A stretch of DNA of 64,000 bases from Plotosus lineatus (GCA_024760905.1 CM045733.1:33937501-34001500), one strand, 5' to 3'; shown: positions 11,367 to 23,090, numbered from the stretch's first letter. A program made the numbers and translations. Notes: generated from the sequence alone by a model not told the origin.

Positions 11367-11958
11367 CAAAGAGAGAGAGAGCGAGAGAGAGAATCTTCTT
11401 CAAAGCCGAATTCCAGCGTGGAATTTAACATCTGCTCGACATCACAGATGACATTTCACTCTCCTTTTCCAGAAATTATGTGCATTCACGATCTTAGAAA
11501 TAAACTTACTTACTGTTATTGAAGAGAAAGTCGGAGATAAGTTCCACATGTGGTATACTAGAATCAGGAAGTAAACAGGAAGTTAACGCGTGACGGGCAC
11601 CTGAGCATGTGACCGAGTTCACTAATCAGGGTGCTCGTTTCAGATCTTTCCTTAGCGACTAGCCTGCATTGTTTACATGCATAGCGTCTTTATAACCTTT
11701 ATTTTATTCACTGAAACGGCATTTTAATATTAAAACAGTATCCAAAATGGAGAGACGACTTCACGACCGTTCTTGTGGTGTATGGATTATAGTGTGTCTT
11801 GTACCGAACTCGGTGAATAATAAATAGACAGAAGCGGTCTATTTATACCATGGTGCACACTCCTTGAGTAACAGTTTTAAAATGAGCTCAAAATAGTAAA
11901 AGTTCAGATATAAAGTCGGCATGCAACACAGTTATAATCTCAGCTCAGATTCATCACC
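9728..11958 (-). other. lrp6: Start of lrp6 intron 2; mostly unrecognised
   Basis: Intron sequence upstream of exon 3. A 113-codon minus-strand open frame at 10637-10978 contains a seven-aspartate run from a (CAT)n repeat; I do not recognise it and regard it as chance or a transposon scrap. Microsatellites occur at about 11164-11187 and 11322-11364. The sequence 'ctccaccgaaagtagg' near 10115 recurs at 17811 in a pogo-like relic, so part of this stretch is probably transposon-derived. Confidence 0.5.
11322..11364. repeat. (TG)n microsatellite
   Basis: About 21 uninterrupted TG units followed by a short (GA)n run. Typical fish dinucleotide microsatellite. Confidence 0.95.
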
Positions 11959-11966
11959 CAATAGAT

Positions 11967-12668
11967 CAGTGATTCCTAACCTGGGTTCGATCGAACCCTA
12001 GGGGTTCGGTGAGTCAGTCTCAGGGGTTCGGCGGAGATCAAGACACACACCTGACTCATATTCATGACGACACGCCCCGCTTGGCTATCACTGGCTGCAG
12101 GTGATCACGCTACATTACTTGGCCAATCTGTGCTGCAGGAAATTTGGTACGCTCAATCGTCGAATTGTGACTGTTATGGTACATCGTGTGATTTCTTTCT
12201 TAATGTTTTAATCCTTATTATGTTGAGTAAAAAAAAAGAAAGTGGTCAGACGAATATGTACAACATGGATTCACATATATAACGGAACGTGATATTCGGT
12301 GGCGTCCTATCTGCAGGATTTTCAAAGTAGGATCAACCCTGTGCTGACTGACGTATACGTACATGTATATGTACATATAATATCAATAAATACATATTCA
12401 ATACTATAAATGCTTATAATAACGATTAAACATTCAAAAATAATGCATAAGATGTAAATAAAACAAATACACACACATACAGACGCACACGCGCGTTCAC
12501 ACACAGATTCGCGTGCACGCACCGAGATGTGCACCTCACATAAAAATGTAAGTAGTTGTGATAGGGGAGTTCATGCATTGTATTGGTTTTGTTCTTTGAA
12601 CACAGTGATGTTAATGCACGGTTCATTTTGGTGCCCCAGTAAAAACATATACTTATGTCTTGAATTTG

Positions 12669-12706
<38 letters not shown>

Positions 12707-12794
12707 CATTTTATTTTTCACTGAAGAAGTGTTTGGTGAAAAAGCATATGAAACTGGTGGGGTTCAGTACCGCCAACAAGGTTAGGAACCACTG
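11967..12794. mobile_element. hAT element with exact 8-bp target duplication
   Basis: Termini CAGTGATTCCTAACCTGG and CCAACAAGGTTAGGAACCACTG form Charlie-type TIRs. The element is flanked by the identical octamer 'caatagat' at 11959-11966 and 12795-12802. It is internally deleted (no transposase seen) and carries a MITE-A fragment (12320-12570) and a 35-bp poly-A at about 12669-12703. Confidence 0.88.
12320..12570. mobile_element. MITE-A fragment nested in hAT
   Basis: The internal MITE-A sequence ('atatcaataaatacatattc', 'taatgcataagatgtaaata') is the same as at positions 1-110 and about 16890. It lacks both CAGGGATCCC termini, so it is a truncated or captured copy. It includes an (AC)n/(GC)n tract. 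Confidence 0.65.
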
Positions 12795-12802
12795 CAATAG
12801 AT

Positions 12803-13740
12803 AAACAAAATCTTCATCTAAATAAAAAAGAAAGACAGAAAAAAAAGAAAGTGCAGAAATAGCTGGGAGCATCGGCTAAAACAAATATATGGACAGAACT
12901 ATACACACTTCAGATTGCACAAACATCCATATGAGTGTGCGTGAGTGCAAGCCCTCTTACAGGGAAAAAAACAACTAAACATAAATCATCATGACCACCG
13001 ACGAACACTTAATCTTTTACTTCTAACACAGGAAACCACTTTTGCCATGTTGAAGGAGAGAAAATGAGACTCATTGAATTTAATTAAACTGGTACAACTA
13101 ACCGATTAACTGATTCACTTTAATATCACTTTCACTATCATTATTAATAATAAATAAAAACCATTGAATAAAAATACTTTATAAAAGATGTTATGAGCTA
13201 TATGAACAATCTTGGTGTGGTTTTAACCCCCCACCCCCGAACCCACTGAGCGCAGCGAGTTGTTCACATCTACTAAAAAGTGAGACATTCAGTGTGTGTC
13301 CTGATGCTGTTGCAAGGAGACATCACCCCTCATTGATGAAATAGCCATTTTCTTTATTGGTTACTTGTATGAAAAAATGTGGAAGATATGTAAAGGATGA
13401 TTGACGATAAAGATCAGGTAATAACTCCGAAAAGCCGTTTGGAAAACTGCCTTCTCGTCAGGAATACTTATGATTGTAGGTGTTTTATATTTTACAGGCA
13501 ATTTTTGGGGCATCTCGGGGTGTGGCAGAGATTCAAGAATGTGGGCTGGAAAAAGAAAGGAGTTAAAAAAAAAAAAAGTAACCATGAAAGGAAAAAAAAA
13601 AAAAAAAAGACAAGCCTTACTCAATTAACTTGATCTGTTCTGTGCCTATTTCATTCTGTGCATCGAGTTGTTTATGACAGTGTGAAATAATGATGGTGGG
13701 TCAGCAATGCACAGTCACTGCTGCTTGATCAAGTACTCAT
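12803..13740. other. Intron 2 sequence, nothing recognised
   Basis: AT-rich intron sequence with poly-A runs near 13566 and 13590. No gene or bounded repeat seen. Confidence 0.55.
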
Positions 13741-13751
13741 ATTGCAAACTT

Positions 13752-14063
13752 GGGCAGTGGTGGTCTACTGGATAGGGCGCAGGATCGCTGATCTTTAGGT
13801 TGGGGGTTCGAGTCCCCACAGGGCTGTCACTGCCCCCCCCCCCCATGCAGCTAACTGGGTTATCAAAGGCGGGCCATGTCTCTCACTGACTATGGTGAGA
13901 GGCATGTAAAAGAACCACTGCTGACTTTCGTAAAAAGAATAGGTTGCAAAGCCGTCAGTGTGTTTCTGGGGACAAGTAGCAAGCGTTCCTGTGTCCCGGT
14001 TAAACTTCTCCGGAAGAGACCAATTGCTACACTACCCTACGGGGATAAGATATGGTGGTGATG
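13752..14063 (+). mobile_element. SINE-1 copy 1, with tail type C
   Basis: tRNA-like head with A box 'tggtctactgg' and B box 'ggttcgagtcc', then the shared SINE-1 body ('ctaactgggttatcaaaggc', 'tctcactgactatggtgaga', 'ttgcaaagccgtcag'). After 'gtgtttct' (about 13966) the sequence leaves the other copies. It continues into a unique tail ending 'ggggataagatatggtggtg' + 'atg', which looks like a LINE 3' tail. The unit is bounded by the perfect 11-bp duplication 'attgcaaactt' (13741-13751 and 14064-14074), so the odd tail is part of the insertion. The head may derive from tRNA-Ser(GCT): the loop reads CGCTGAT in intact copies. Confidence 0.88.
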
Positions 14064-14074
14064 ATTGCAAACTT

Positions 14075-14892
14075 ATCAGCTGATAGCAGAGAAAACACTT
14101 AGTCTTGTCGCGAGCTTTTATATTTTCTGCTCACAAAAAGCATTCTTCCATATGTCCCCTGCGTCGGCAATTCTCAATACAATATAAATTTCCCAATCTT
14201 CACATGCCTACATGGAGGAGGGAAAAAAAACATTGATGTGCATGTCTAGTCTAGCTTATTGGCATTACGCCACAGGATCCACACGACACATGTATATTTA
14301 GGCCAGTAGACTTGTTCCTGAGCAACTGGGAATTGTAAACAAACTGACACAAAGCAATGAAAAGGTTACTAAGAGTTCAAATATTCGTGGTTAAACCAAG
14401 TTCGACTCCCAAAACACAAACCCACCAATTCCTTGACTCACATTATAAACACTGACAAGAAATCCTTCTGGACACTTAACAGATGTTATTGGCTAAATAC
14501 CTAGAGTCCAGAGCTGGGACGGGGCTTGGACGATTCACTTGAGTCGGAACATCAGAAAATATAGATATTCATTTCTTGCACAACAAAAGACAAGAGTTGG
14601 GTTTCTTTGCTTTTCACAAAAGTTGCCAATGAACAGGCGATGCGACGATGCAAAAGCTTACAACAGCTTTAAGACCCTGTACAATGCAATGGGCATGAAC
14701 AGGAAGGGCAGATTAGGGTTTTTTCCTCTATGTGCAATGATATCAGCTGATAGATTGATGCTACGACAGATGCACACACAACAGACACACGTACACTCGT
14801 CTGGTCAGTGCTGTATTTTGAAAGTATGGTAATATTTCCGGGACACAGAGGTGGTTTGCACTGATGATGTAGATTTGTTGCCATCTACACAC
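14075..14892. other. Intron 2 sequence, nothing recognised
   Basis: No exon, RNA gene or bounded element was recognised. Open frames near 14539-14884 overlap each other on both strands and resemble nothing. Confidence 0.5.
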
Positions 14893-15180
14893 ACACTAGT
14901 AATTAGGGTGCTGCGCTCATGATCGGGAGGTTGTGCGTTCAAATCCCAGTTAGACTCCCACTGTGCTAAAACCTCTGGGCAAGATCTTAACAACAAGTGT
15001 GCCTCTGTTCACCCAGCAGTATAAATGGGTACCAGTAAAAGCTAAATAAATACTGGGAAGGTAGCCTGCGATGGACTAGCGTCCTATCTAGGAGGAGCTG
15101 AACTCCTGGTCGCTTCACTCTACAGAAACCGGGAATAAGCACCAGCCTGATGAGTCACTAGGCTTGGGTGTAAAAAAAGC
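14893..15180 (+). mobile_element. SINE-2 copy b, 5' truncated
   Basis: Lacks the first ~20 bp of the head but keeps 'gggtgctgcgctcatgatcg', B box 'gcgttcaaatccc', and the body and tail of SINE-2. The tail runs directly into an (AC)n/(GC)n tract at 15180-15233. Confidence 0.8.
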
Positions 15181-15240
15181 ACACACACGCACGCACACTA
15201 ACGCGCACACACGGGCGCACGCACGCACGCACAAAAAAAT

Positions 15241-16080
15241 GAGTGCCACGTGTATTGAGCTTGTGCACAGTAAGACATCAGCTAAGATATTATTTGAATT
15301 TTCCAGCGCATTTGACACCATCAGGCCGACTCACTTGGGTCAGAAGCTGACAGCTTCTCTTGTGGAGATGTGGATGCCTCTCTCGTGTCCTGGATTGTGG
15401 AGGACATGACCAGAAGACCACAGTCCATGTGCCTGCAGCACTGTGTGTCAAACACGGTGGTCAGCAACGCCCGAGCACTATAAAGGACCTTCCTCTACCC
15501 TTTCCTCTTCACAATGGACTTCAGTTTACTACACAGAGACCTGCCATCTTCAAGTTTTCTGATAACTGCTTTAGTCGGATGTATCAGTGGAGGTGATGAG
15601 ACTGAGTATCGGGCTGAGGTCGATTCCTTCGTCAATTGCTTTGAGCAGAATCATCTGCAGCTTAATACTGACAAACTGGACTGGGTAAAGAACACTACCG
15701 GACTTTACAAAGAGTCAAAGAAGGGCTCTATTTTTTTAGCTGTTAAAGACTGCTCAGAATGTTCTAGGAATCTGTTCTGGCCAGCTCTATTCTCTCTGTC
15801 ACTGCATGCTTTGGTAAATGCAAACAGACTAAACAAACTGATCCTCAAGGTCAGCAATGTTGTGGGGATGAAGCTGGACTCTCTGACGGTGGTGTCGGAG
15901 AGGAGAATGTTGTCCAATGTAAAGATAGTACCTCCCACCCACTTAAACTGCTGATCAGTCACAAGAGAAGGTCCAGTGAGAGACTGATACCACCTAAATG
16001 CTCCACTGAACAATACAGGCAATCATTCCTACCTGCAGCCATTACTCATCAGTACAAAACTGAACAGTCCTCCGTATAGC
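15241..16080 (+). mobile_element. Rex1/L2-like LINE fragment, decayed
   Basis: A plus-strand reverse transcriptase relic broken by frameshifts. FSSAFDTIRPTHL (about 15298-15337) is RT motif A, matching FSSAFNTIRPALL in the 31.9-kb LINE. The 3' part encodes LNKLILKVSNVVGMKLDSLT and VVSERRML, the conserved C-terminal region of the same family. Motifs B and C are disrupted. 5' truncated; no target duplication found. Confidence 0.8.
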
Positions 16081-16139
16081 AACAACATCCACTGCTATAC
16101 ATTTGCATTCTACTGTTTACCATAATAATGCTGTATATA

Positions 16140-16255
16140 CAGGGAGCCCTCGCTACTTTGTGCTTCAATTTATGCAGCTTCAGTACATTGCGTTTTTTTG
16201 TTTAAATATTCATCGAAGTAAAACAAAAAGAAAATTAAGGAGGGGGGAAGGGGAG
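16140..16255. mobile_element. MITE-A end fragment
   Basis: Begins after TA with 'cagggagccctcgctacttt' and continues 'tgcttcaatttatgcagctt', matching the end of MITE-A at 35990. Only about 115 bp remain. Confidence 0.65.
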
Positions 16256-16775
16256 CCTGTTTGCTATCTACAGTTGGGCAACATATCATCTAATGCATAG
16301 ACTAATTGGAATATAATTATTTGTAAACATGTATGTATTTGCAATGTAATATATACACAGAATTGAAATAGGTCAACCATGGCTCTATGTTTTGTGTTGT
16401 ATAAATGAAAGATGAAAAAATACACAAATTTCCTGTAAACCACTTGAAAAATTTATGAAACATTTTCAACTAACGGTCACAGCCTGCTAGTTACTAATTA
16501 ATGTTGAGATACTACTCAGGTAAATAACAACTACAGTGTATTAATTTATATGACAACCATCACCAATGTATTAAGTATTTTCAAAATGAACAAGAATTAC
16601 TTACGTTTGGCTGCAAATTAAAAAAAAAACCAGAATAAAATGAAAATAAATTTCTCATACATATTTAACTGTTATTATCAACAATGCAAGTAAGTTTATC
16701 ACACAATGACTATCAATACAGGCTACTTTTATTAAGTTACATTTCAATGGGATTTCACGTCGTCTAAACAAAATA

Positions 16776-17393
16776 CAGGGATCCCTCACTTTCCACTTTT
16801 AATTGTGACCGAGATCCCCCCTGCGCGATAACTGAAATCTGATCAACCTCCCCTGACTAACATATCCGTACATCTATATGTGTATACAATATCAATAAAT
16901 ATATATTCAATGCTATAAATGCTTACAATAACAATTAAACGTTCGTAAATAATGCATAAGATGTAAATAAAATATAAATAAACACACATACAGATGTGCA
17001 CACACGCAGATGCACACCTCACAAAAATACAGTTTTGATGGGAGATTTTGGGTTGTTTTTTTTTTTTTTTTGCATAATTGGCCTTGTTTTTGTGGCATTT
17101 TCCTTAACCTTTCCCCCTTTTCTTCCTTAAATTTCCTTCTTTTTTTATTTCAATGAATTCTGTCTGTCTTCCTTTCGGCTTTTTCCCTTTTTACTCAGGA
17201 GTCGCCACAGCGAATCATCTGATTCGCACGTTTTGATTTGGCAGAGGTTTTTACGTCGGATGCCCTTCCTGTCACAACCCTTTTAGCAAGGGACAGAAAC
17301 ACGCTGACGACTTTGCATGAATATTTAAAAAAATAAAAAATGCAATGCACTGAAGCCACATAAATTGAAGCGTGAAGTAGTGAGGGATCCCTG
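16776..17393. mobile_element. MITE-A, complete copy
   Basis: Both termini are present: CAGGGATCCCTCACTTTCC at the left and 'gtgagggatccctg' at the right. TA flanks at 16774-16775 and 17394-17395. It is interrupted by a SINE-1 fragment (17159-17316); without it the element is about 455 bp. Confidence 0.85.
17159..17316 (-). mobile_element. SINE-1 copy 2, 5' truncated, nested in MITE-A
   Basis: Only the tail-A portion, in reverse orientation: 'cttcctttcggctttttccc', 'cggatgcccttcctgtcaca', 'gcaagggacagaaacacgct'. The surrounding MITE-A reads straight across the insertion, with a short 'atgaat' on each side (17153-17158, 17317-17322) as probable target duplication. Confidence 0.82.
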
Positions 17394-17404
17394 TAAATAT
17401 TTAG

Positions 17405-17678
17405 TAAACCTCTGAGTGCGCTTGTCTGTCGGCCATAAGTGCAATACATGCACGAGATCCATAACTGATCGGGTCGTTGCAATAAACACACAAGGCCTTG
17501 CCGGCGATGTCAGATTTCTTTATGAAACTCGCCAAAGGTTCCAATACGTTCCGAGTCTGTTAGGGATTATCACATAAAATTTTGTGATCTTTTCTAGCCA
17601 TTCCCACTTAAACTTATTAACATCTTTATCTATTTCTGACACGTGGGATTCCTCTTCTTTCGTTAAAGTTTGCACCAT
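17405..17678 (-). pseudogene. Transposon-derived coding relic ('WEW' type)
   Basis: Reading the minus strand from ATG at 17678: MVQTLTKEEESHVSEIDKDV then NKFKWEWLEK. After a frameshift it continues SFIKKSDIAGKALCVYCNDP, ISYGSRACIAL. The second part has a CxxC followed by YGSR, a zinc-finger-like pattern. A second relic with the same core (EIDKVVKNKFRWEWME) occurs at 38946-39149. The flank at 17695-17820 is homologous to the pogo-2 element at 41.5 kb, so it may be pogo-2 cargo. I cannot assign the family. Confidence 0.45.
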
Positions 17679-17825
17679 TTTAAACACAACACACTGCCAT
17701 TTGCATTGAACTGAGTTACTTTACTTTTTAAGCTGAGCTGAGTCACTTTACATTAAGCTTAAAACAGCCATTCAACGAGCGGCTTACAATAAGTGAGGTG
17801 CTCCACCGAAAGTAGGTGCTTGTAA

Positions 17826-17999
17826 CAAGTTCACTTGCTTATGCTTAAGACACAGCGTGGCTTATCTGGACTTCCGATCTTTCAAGTGAGCAAGTGCGCC
17901 GTTGAATACTTGTTTGGTGCTCAGCCTTCACTTGCTCACTTCAAAGATCGGAAGTCCGGATAAGCTGCGCTTTGTCTCAAGCACAAGCAAGTGAACTTG
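17826..17999. repeat. Long hairpin: 71-bp inverted repeats, 32-bp loop
   Basis: Arms at 17826-17896 and 17929-17999 are reverse complements with only about six or seven mismatches. Arm 1 starts 'caagttcacttgctt' and arm 2 ends 'aagcaagtgaacttg'. Part of one arm ('acttccg.tctttcaagtg') recurs singly at 41636, inside the pogo-2 element, so the palindrome probably arose by inverted duplication within a decayed copy of that family. Confidence 0.9.
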
Positions 18000-18482
18000 C
18001 CAGAAGTGCCCCTATACACCTCCCCAACAAAAAAATTTCTCCTCGGATTTAGACGATTCACAGAAATTACCAATTTGAAATAAAAACAGCGGAATTCCGA
18101 GGATATGCAGAAAATTGTCATCCCAGGGCTTTTAAATGCTACCTGAGGTGTGTAGTCTGGAAATTAAAAGATCAAGCCCACATTCCATTTGTCGTTCTAT
18201 TATTGTGCATAAAGCACCATAGTTTCCTCCCACACTGCCTTGCCTCCTGTAATTTTTTAAAATATATTTCTGTACTCCTCATTGCTAAAGTTGACTTCTG
18301 GCTTTACTACAGGAGGGTCCCAACACCGCACAGAGTGTTATCTTGGATGTCCTGTATGAGAGAATTTTTCTATTGATAGTTATGATGTGACGTATGTTTA
18401 ACGTGGTGCTCTGTTTTGTTGGAGCCTTGAAAAACATTATTTGTGAAGTTATGCATGTTTAGAAAAATATTTCTAAAATTGG
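18000..18482. other. Intron 2 sequence, nothing recognised
   Basis: Short overlapping open frames only; no bounded element seen. Confidence 0.5.
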
Positions 18483-18770
18483 GGCAGCTGGAGCCTAATG
18501 GTGGGAGAAGTGGGTTTGGAACCAGAAAGTCACTCGTTTGATTCCCAAACAAGCAGAAAAAATGTCTTGAGCTTGGAGCTGCACTTTAACTTCCTCCACA
18601 TTCATGGCTGAAGTACCCTTGGCACCTAACCCCCCCAACTGCTCTCCGGGTACCCCAATGTGTGTGGTAGCTCACTGCTCCGAGTATACGTGTGTGTGTG
18701 TGTGCTCACTTTGGATTGGTTAAATGTAGAGGCAATGATTTCCCTTGCGGAATTAATATTGTATAATGCA
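18483..18770 (+). mobile_element. SINE-3 copy a (tRNA-derived)
   Basis: Begins 'ggggcagctggagcctaatg' with a B-box-like 'gtttgattccc'. The body has 'ttcatggctgaagtaccctt', 'cacctaacccccccaactgc', 'tctccgggtaccccaatgtg', and the tail 'gatttcccttgcggaattaa'. This is a common teleost SINE layout whose tail resembles L2/Rex1-type LINE ends ('..ttcccttggg.ttaataaa'). Confidence 0.75.
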
Positions 18771-19384
18771 GTATAATAACATCAAAGACAAAAAAAAAAT
18801 GACACCACGACCTCAGGGCTTAAAGCCTGAAATGCGTACAATGTGCCTCCTATGAGTCAACAAATGAAAGTGGAAGTGTCTACAGTCAACCAATACGCCA
18901 ATAATATGAATGCATATCTGATGTGAGTTGAGATATGGGGCGTCTACACTGTGCTCTTTATTTTGTTTAAAAAAAAAACAACAATAATTTAGGATTTATT
19001 TGGAGTATATTTCCCCATCAAAACTGCACACAAACTAACAAACAAAGTGCAGGTTATTAAATATTTAAATACTTGTGGGTAGCCAAATTTTCCTCCTCTC
19101 TTCACTAAAGTTTATCCCATTAAACCATATTTACTCTCATTAGAAACACACAGTAGAAATCTTTCTCGATGGCTGACAGCTGTTGTTGCTTAACTCATCA
19201 TATGCTAAAGCCAGGACAAGGCTCTGAGCATTGTTTCTCAGTGGACTCACCCTAGGTGCAAGTTCAGAAAATATTCAATAAATTTACATTTCAGTGCAAC
19301 GAAACAAAACAATTGGGTTCAGTCTGCTTGAAAGACAAGATAACCAACAGCCTACTCTCGCACTTTATCTAGATAAATAATATG
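18771..19384. other. Intron 2 sequence, nothing recognised
   Basis: No exon, RNA gene or bounded repeat seen; poly-A run near 18969. Confidence 0.5.
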
Positions 19385-19528
19385 ATGCTCCCACCACCAA
19401 GATTCACTGTCTTGTGGAGTGGAAGGGACCGGCGCTGAAGCACAGCACATGGGAGCCCGAGGGAAGCGTCCTGGACGATCGGCTCATCGCAGCATTCGAG
19501 CGGAGACCCATCCACCGAGGCTCTCGGC

Positions 19529-20407
19529 GTGGCTTCCAGTGCAACTCCTCCGGCTCCATACCGTCCATCTGGTCCGCTGCTCGCCGCCCGAGGCCTGTCG
19601 CCGGCCGCCGCCCGAAGCGTCCTGACACGCATTCCGCGGGCGGACGGCTCCGTGAGCGGGAGCGCTGCCGTCAACTTTGGGCTCCTAAACATCCGCTCCC
19701 TGACCGACAAAGGTACTTTGGTCCGGGATCTTCTGGTGGACCGTAAGTTGGATGTTTTTTGTCTAGTTGAGACTTGGCAGCAGCTGGGTGACTTTTCCCA
19801 TCTCAACGATGCAACTCCTCCGGGGTTTGGTTACATCTCGCAGCCGCGTGTCACTGGTCGCGGGGGCGGTCTCGCTCTGGTCCACCGAGAGTCCCTGAGG
19901 ATAGCGCCCATCAATGTGCCTGTTTATAATTCATTTGAAGCTATTGTCTGTCAGCTTTCTGGACCTACTCCCACCATCATTGCCACTATATACAGACCAC
20001 CAAAGTATAATAAGGATTTTTTATTGGACTTTTATATCTTTTTAACAGCTGTTTCAACTCTGTCATCCAATATCATTTTACTAGGGGACTTTAATATTCA
20101 TATGGACAACATCAACAACACTCTCACCAATGATTTTATTTCCTGTTTAGACAGTTTTGGTATACAACAATATGTCAATTTCTCCACCCACTCTAAAGGA
20201 CACTTTATTGATTTAATTTGCTGTTCAGGTATAACTCCAATAGACTGCAAACCGGACTCCATCCCTTCACAGATCACTTTCTTCTCACTTTCAACGTCCA
20301 TCTTCCTCATACCACGTCTAACCCTCCACGCTCCATTTCCTTCCGTAAAATCAAGGACATTAACCTCAATACTCTTTCCTCTCACATCAATAACCTTCCC
20401 AGTGTAG
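19529..20407 (+). pseudogene. L2 LINE endonuclease (APE) part
   Basis: This 292-codon open frame holds an apurinic-endonuclease-like domain that nicks target DNA for retrotransposition. Visible signatures in order are [14 protein letters not shown] (Asn motif), VFCLVETW (Glu motif), IIATIYRPPK (Tyr), ILLGDFNIHMD (Asp/Asn) and HFIDLICCSG. The final SDH-type motif (TDHFLLTFNVHLP) is in the next frame, so a frameshift near 20230 breaks the protein. The first ~45 codons are GC-rich and lack family resemblance; the true start is uncertain. Confidence 0.8.
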
Positions 20408-21564
20408 ACAGTATTTCAACTCCGGATGACCTGGTCTCATACTACAACACCCATCTACATAACATTCTCAATAATCTTGCTCCTCTCAAATCCCGGTCTG
20501 TCTCTTTCTCTCACTCTGCACCCTGGTACTCACCCACACTAAGACAGTTAAAATCAAAAGGCCGTCAACTGGAGAGACTTAGCAAGAAAACCGGACTCGC
20601 TATACATAAACAAATGTACAATAACCACATTCTCCTCTATAAAAACTCTATCATCAAAGCCAAATCCACATATTACTCCAACCTAATAACCTCAAATGCA
20701 GGTAATACCAAGACTCTTTTCTCCCTCCTCAATAACTTCTCCAAACCCTCAGACCCTCTTCCATCTCATCTTTATTCCTCTGATTTTTGCAATACCCTGG
20801 CCGCATTCTTTATCACCAAAATTCAATCCATCCACCAGCAGCTCACTCCCCTTCCTCCATCTCCACCTATGACTATATCACTCTTCTCCGGTATCCCTTT
20901 TTCATCCTTTTCCTTACCCTCCATCAGTGAAGTTTCCACCCTTATTCTCCAATCTAAATCCTCCTCTTGTTCTCTTGACCCTCTTCCTACTGTTCTCATT
21001 AAATCTGTTCTTCCTACTCTTGTTCCTCTTATTACCAACATAATCCACTCCTCCCTCACCACTGCAACTGTCCCCTCTTCCCTTAAAACTGCTGCTGTTA
21101 CTCCCATCCTCAAAAAACCTGGTTCAGATCCCTCCGACCTCAATAACTTCCGCCCTATCTCAAATCTTCCATTCATTTCTAAACTTCTTGAAAAAACAGT
21201 CTATTCCCAACTCAATTCTCATCTGTCCTCCTATGAACGTTTAATAACCTCTATGAACGTTTCCAATCTGGCTTCCGTCCCCTCCATAGCACTGAAACAG
21301 CTCTTCTCAAAATCACAAATGACCTTCTCCTCGCTGCTGACTCCGGTTCATTATCCATCCTCCTCCTGCTTGACCTCAGCTCTGCATTTGACACCATCTC
21401 ACATTCCATCCTCCTCAATAGACTCTCTAGTATTGGTATTTCTGGCTCTGTTCTTTCTTGGTTTCATTCTTATCTTTCCAACCGCACTCAGTTTGTCCAA
21501 CTTAAATCTTTCTCCTCTGATCCTGTCCCCATCACCACCGGTGTTCCTCAGGGTTCTGTCCTAG
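20218..21564 (+). pseudogene. L2 LINE reverse transcriptase, N-terminal part
   Basis: This 448-codon frame picks up the end of the endonuclease (DHFLLTFNVHLP) and continues through the linker into the [39 protein letters not shown] and [20 protein letters not shown]. Near 21235-21265 a duplicated 'ctatgaacgttt' shifts the frame. The catalytic part continues in other frames up to about 22480: [18 protein letters not shown] (motif A), [15 protein letters not shown] (B), [11 protein letters not shown] (C), then [24 protein letters not shown] is preserved. At least three frameshifts make this copy inactive. Confidence 0.82.
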
Positions 21565-22736
21565 GTCCCCTCCTTTTCATCATCTATCTCCTTCCCCTCG
21601 GTCACATTTTTCGAAAACATCACATCCATTTTCACTGCTATGCGGATGACACCCAGCTCTACCTCTCCAGTAAACCCAGCACCACACTCCCTCCCTCCTC
21701 CCTTCTCCTCTGCATCCATGAAATAAAGTCCTGGTTCACCTCAAATTTCCTCAAACTTAACAGCAATAAAACTGAACTCCTCCTCACTGGCACCAAATCC
21801 ACCCTAAGTAAAATCAATAATTTCTCTATTCTCATCGACGGTTCCTCCATCTCTCCTCCCGGCAGGTCAAGAGTCTGGGTGTCATCCTCGATGGCACCCT
21901 TTCCTTCACCTCCCAAATCAACTCTGTCACCCGCTCAGCATACTTTCACCTTCGTGAACATCCACCGCCTCCGTCCCTCCGTCACTCCTCAGTCCACCGC
22001 CATCCTGGTCCACAGCCTCGTCACTTCCGGTCTGGACTATTGTAATTCTCTCTTCTTCGGCCTTCCTCATAAAACTCTCCATAAACTACAACTGGTACAG
22101 AACTCAGCAGCCCGAATCATCACACGCACCCTCCACCCACCATATCACTCCCATCCTACAACAGCTACACTGGCTCCCCATTACATACCGTATTCAATAC
22201 AAAATCCTGCTCCACACATTCAAAGCTATTCATGACCTTGCTCCTCCATATCTCTCTGACCTCTTCCACATTGCCACTTCTGCTCGCTCTCTTCGCTCCT
22301 CTTCTTCGCTCCATCTCTCTGTTCCTTCAGCCCGCCTTGTCACTGTGGGGAGCAGAGCTATCAGCTGCTCTGCTCCCCAGCTCTGGAATTCTCTTCCTCC
22401 CGATCTCCGCAATATAGACACATTCCCACTCTTCAAATCCAGACTCAAAACTCACCTGTTCAAACTTGCATACTCACTGTAACCACAACTGCACTGTCAT
22501 GTAAATATTTTAACTGTATTTAACTGTCTGTTTATATTGAATATGTTGATTGTATTTTATTTGAATGTTTTATTACTGTTTTTATGATGTGAGGCGACCT
22601 TGAGTGCTGAGAAAGGCGCCATATAAATAAAATGTATTATTATTATTATTATTATTATTAAGTTGGTTCTCTGCATCAGAAAACTATATTGATCCCAGAG
22701 GAAATTGTGTGCACACAGTTGCTCCATACAAATCTA

Positions 22737-22757
22737 CACACACACACACATATACAT

Positions 22758-22830
<73 letters not shown>

Positions 22831-22863
22831 TATATACACACATATATACATACATATATATAT

Positions 22864-22926
<63 letters not shown>

Positions 22927-23029
22927 CACACACACATATATATATATATATACACACACACATATATATATATATATACACACACACACATATATATATA
23001 TATACACACACACATATATATATATATAT

Positions 23030-23083
<54 letters not shown>
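22737..23083. repeat. Compound (CA)n/(TA)n satellite
   Basis: About 345 bp of alternating (AC)4-8 and (AT)5-14 blocks, repeating roughly every 26-34 bp. This gives a higher-order tandem of purine-pyrimidine alternation capable of Z-DNA and cruciform structures. Long open frames in it are low-complexity artefacts. Confidence 0.95.
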
Positions 23084-23086
<3 letters not shown>

Positions 23087-23090
23087 TATA

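Larger units (their letters stand above)
19385..22661 (+). mobile_element. L2-clade LINE, nearly full length, frameshifted
   Basis: A GC-rich 5' region (19.4-19.7 kb) leads into one endonuclease/reverse transcriptase coding region in several frames. The 3' end is 'gaaaggcgccatataaataa' followed by 'aatgta' and a (TTA)n run, the characteristic L2 end with short tandem repeats instead of poly-A. It lies upstream of a TA/CA satellite. No target duplication seen, which is usual for this clade. At about 3.3 kb it is the longest single LINE here. Confidence 0.88.
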
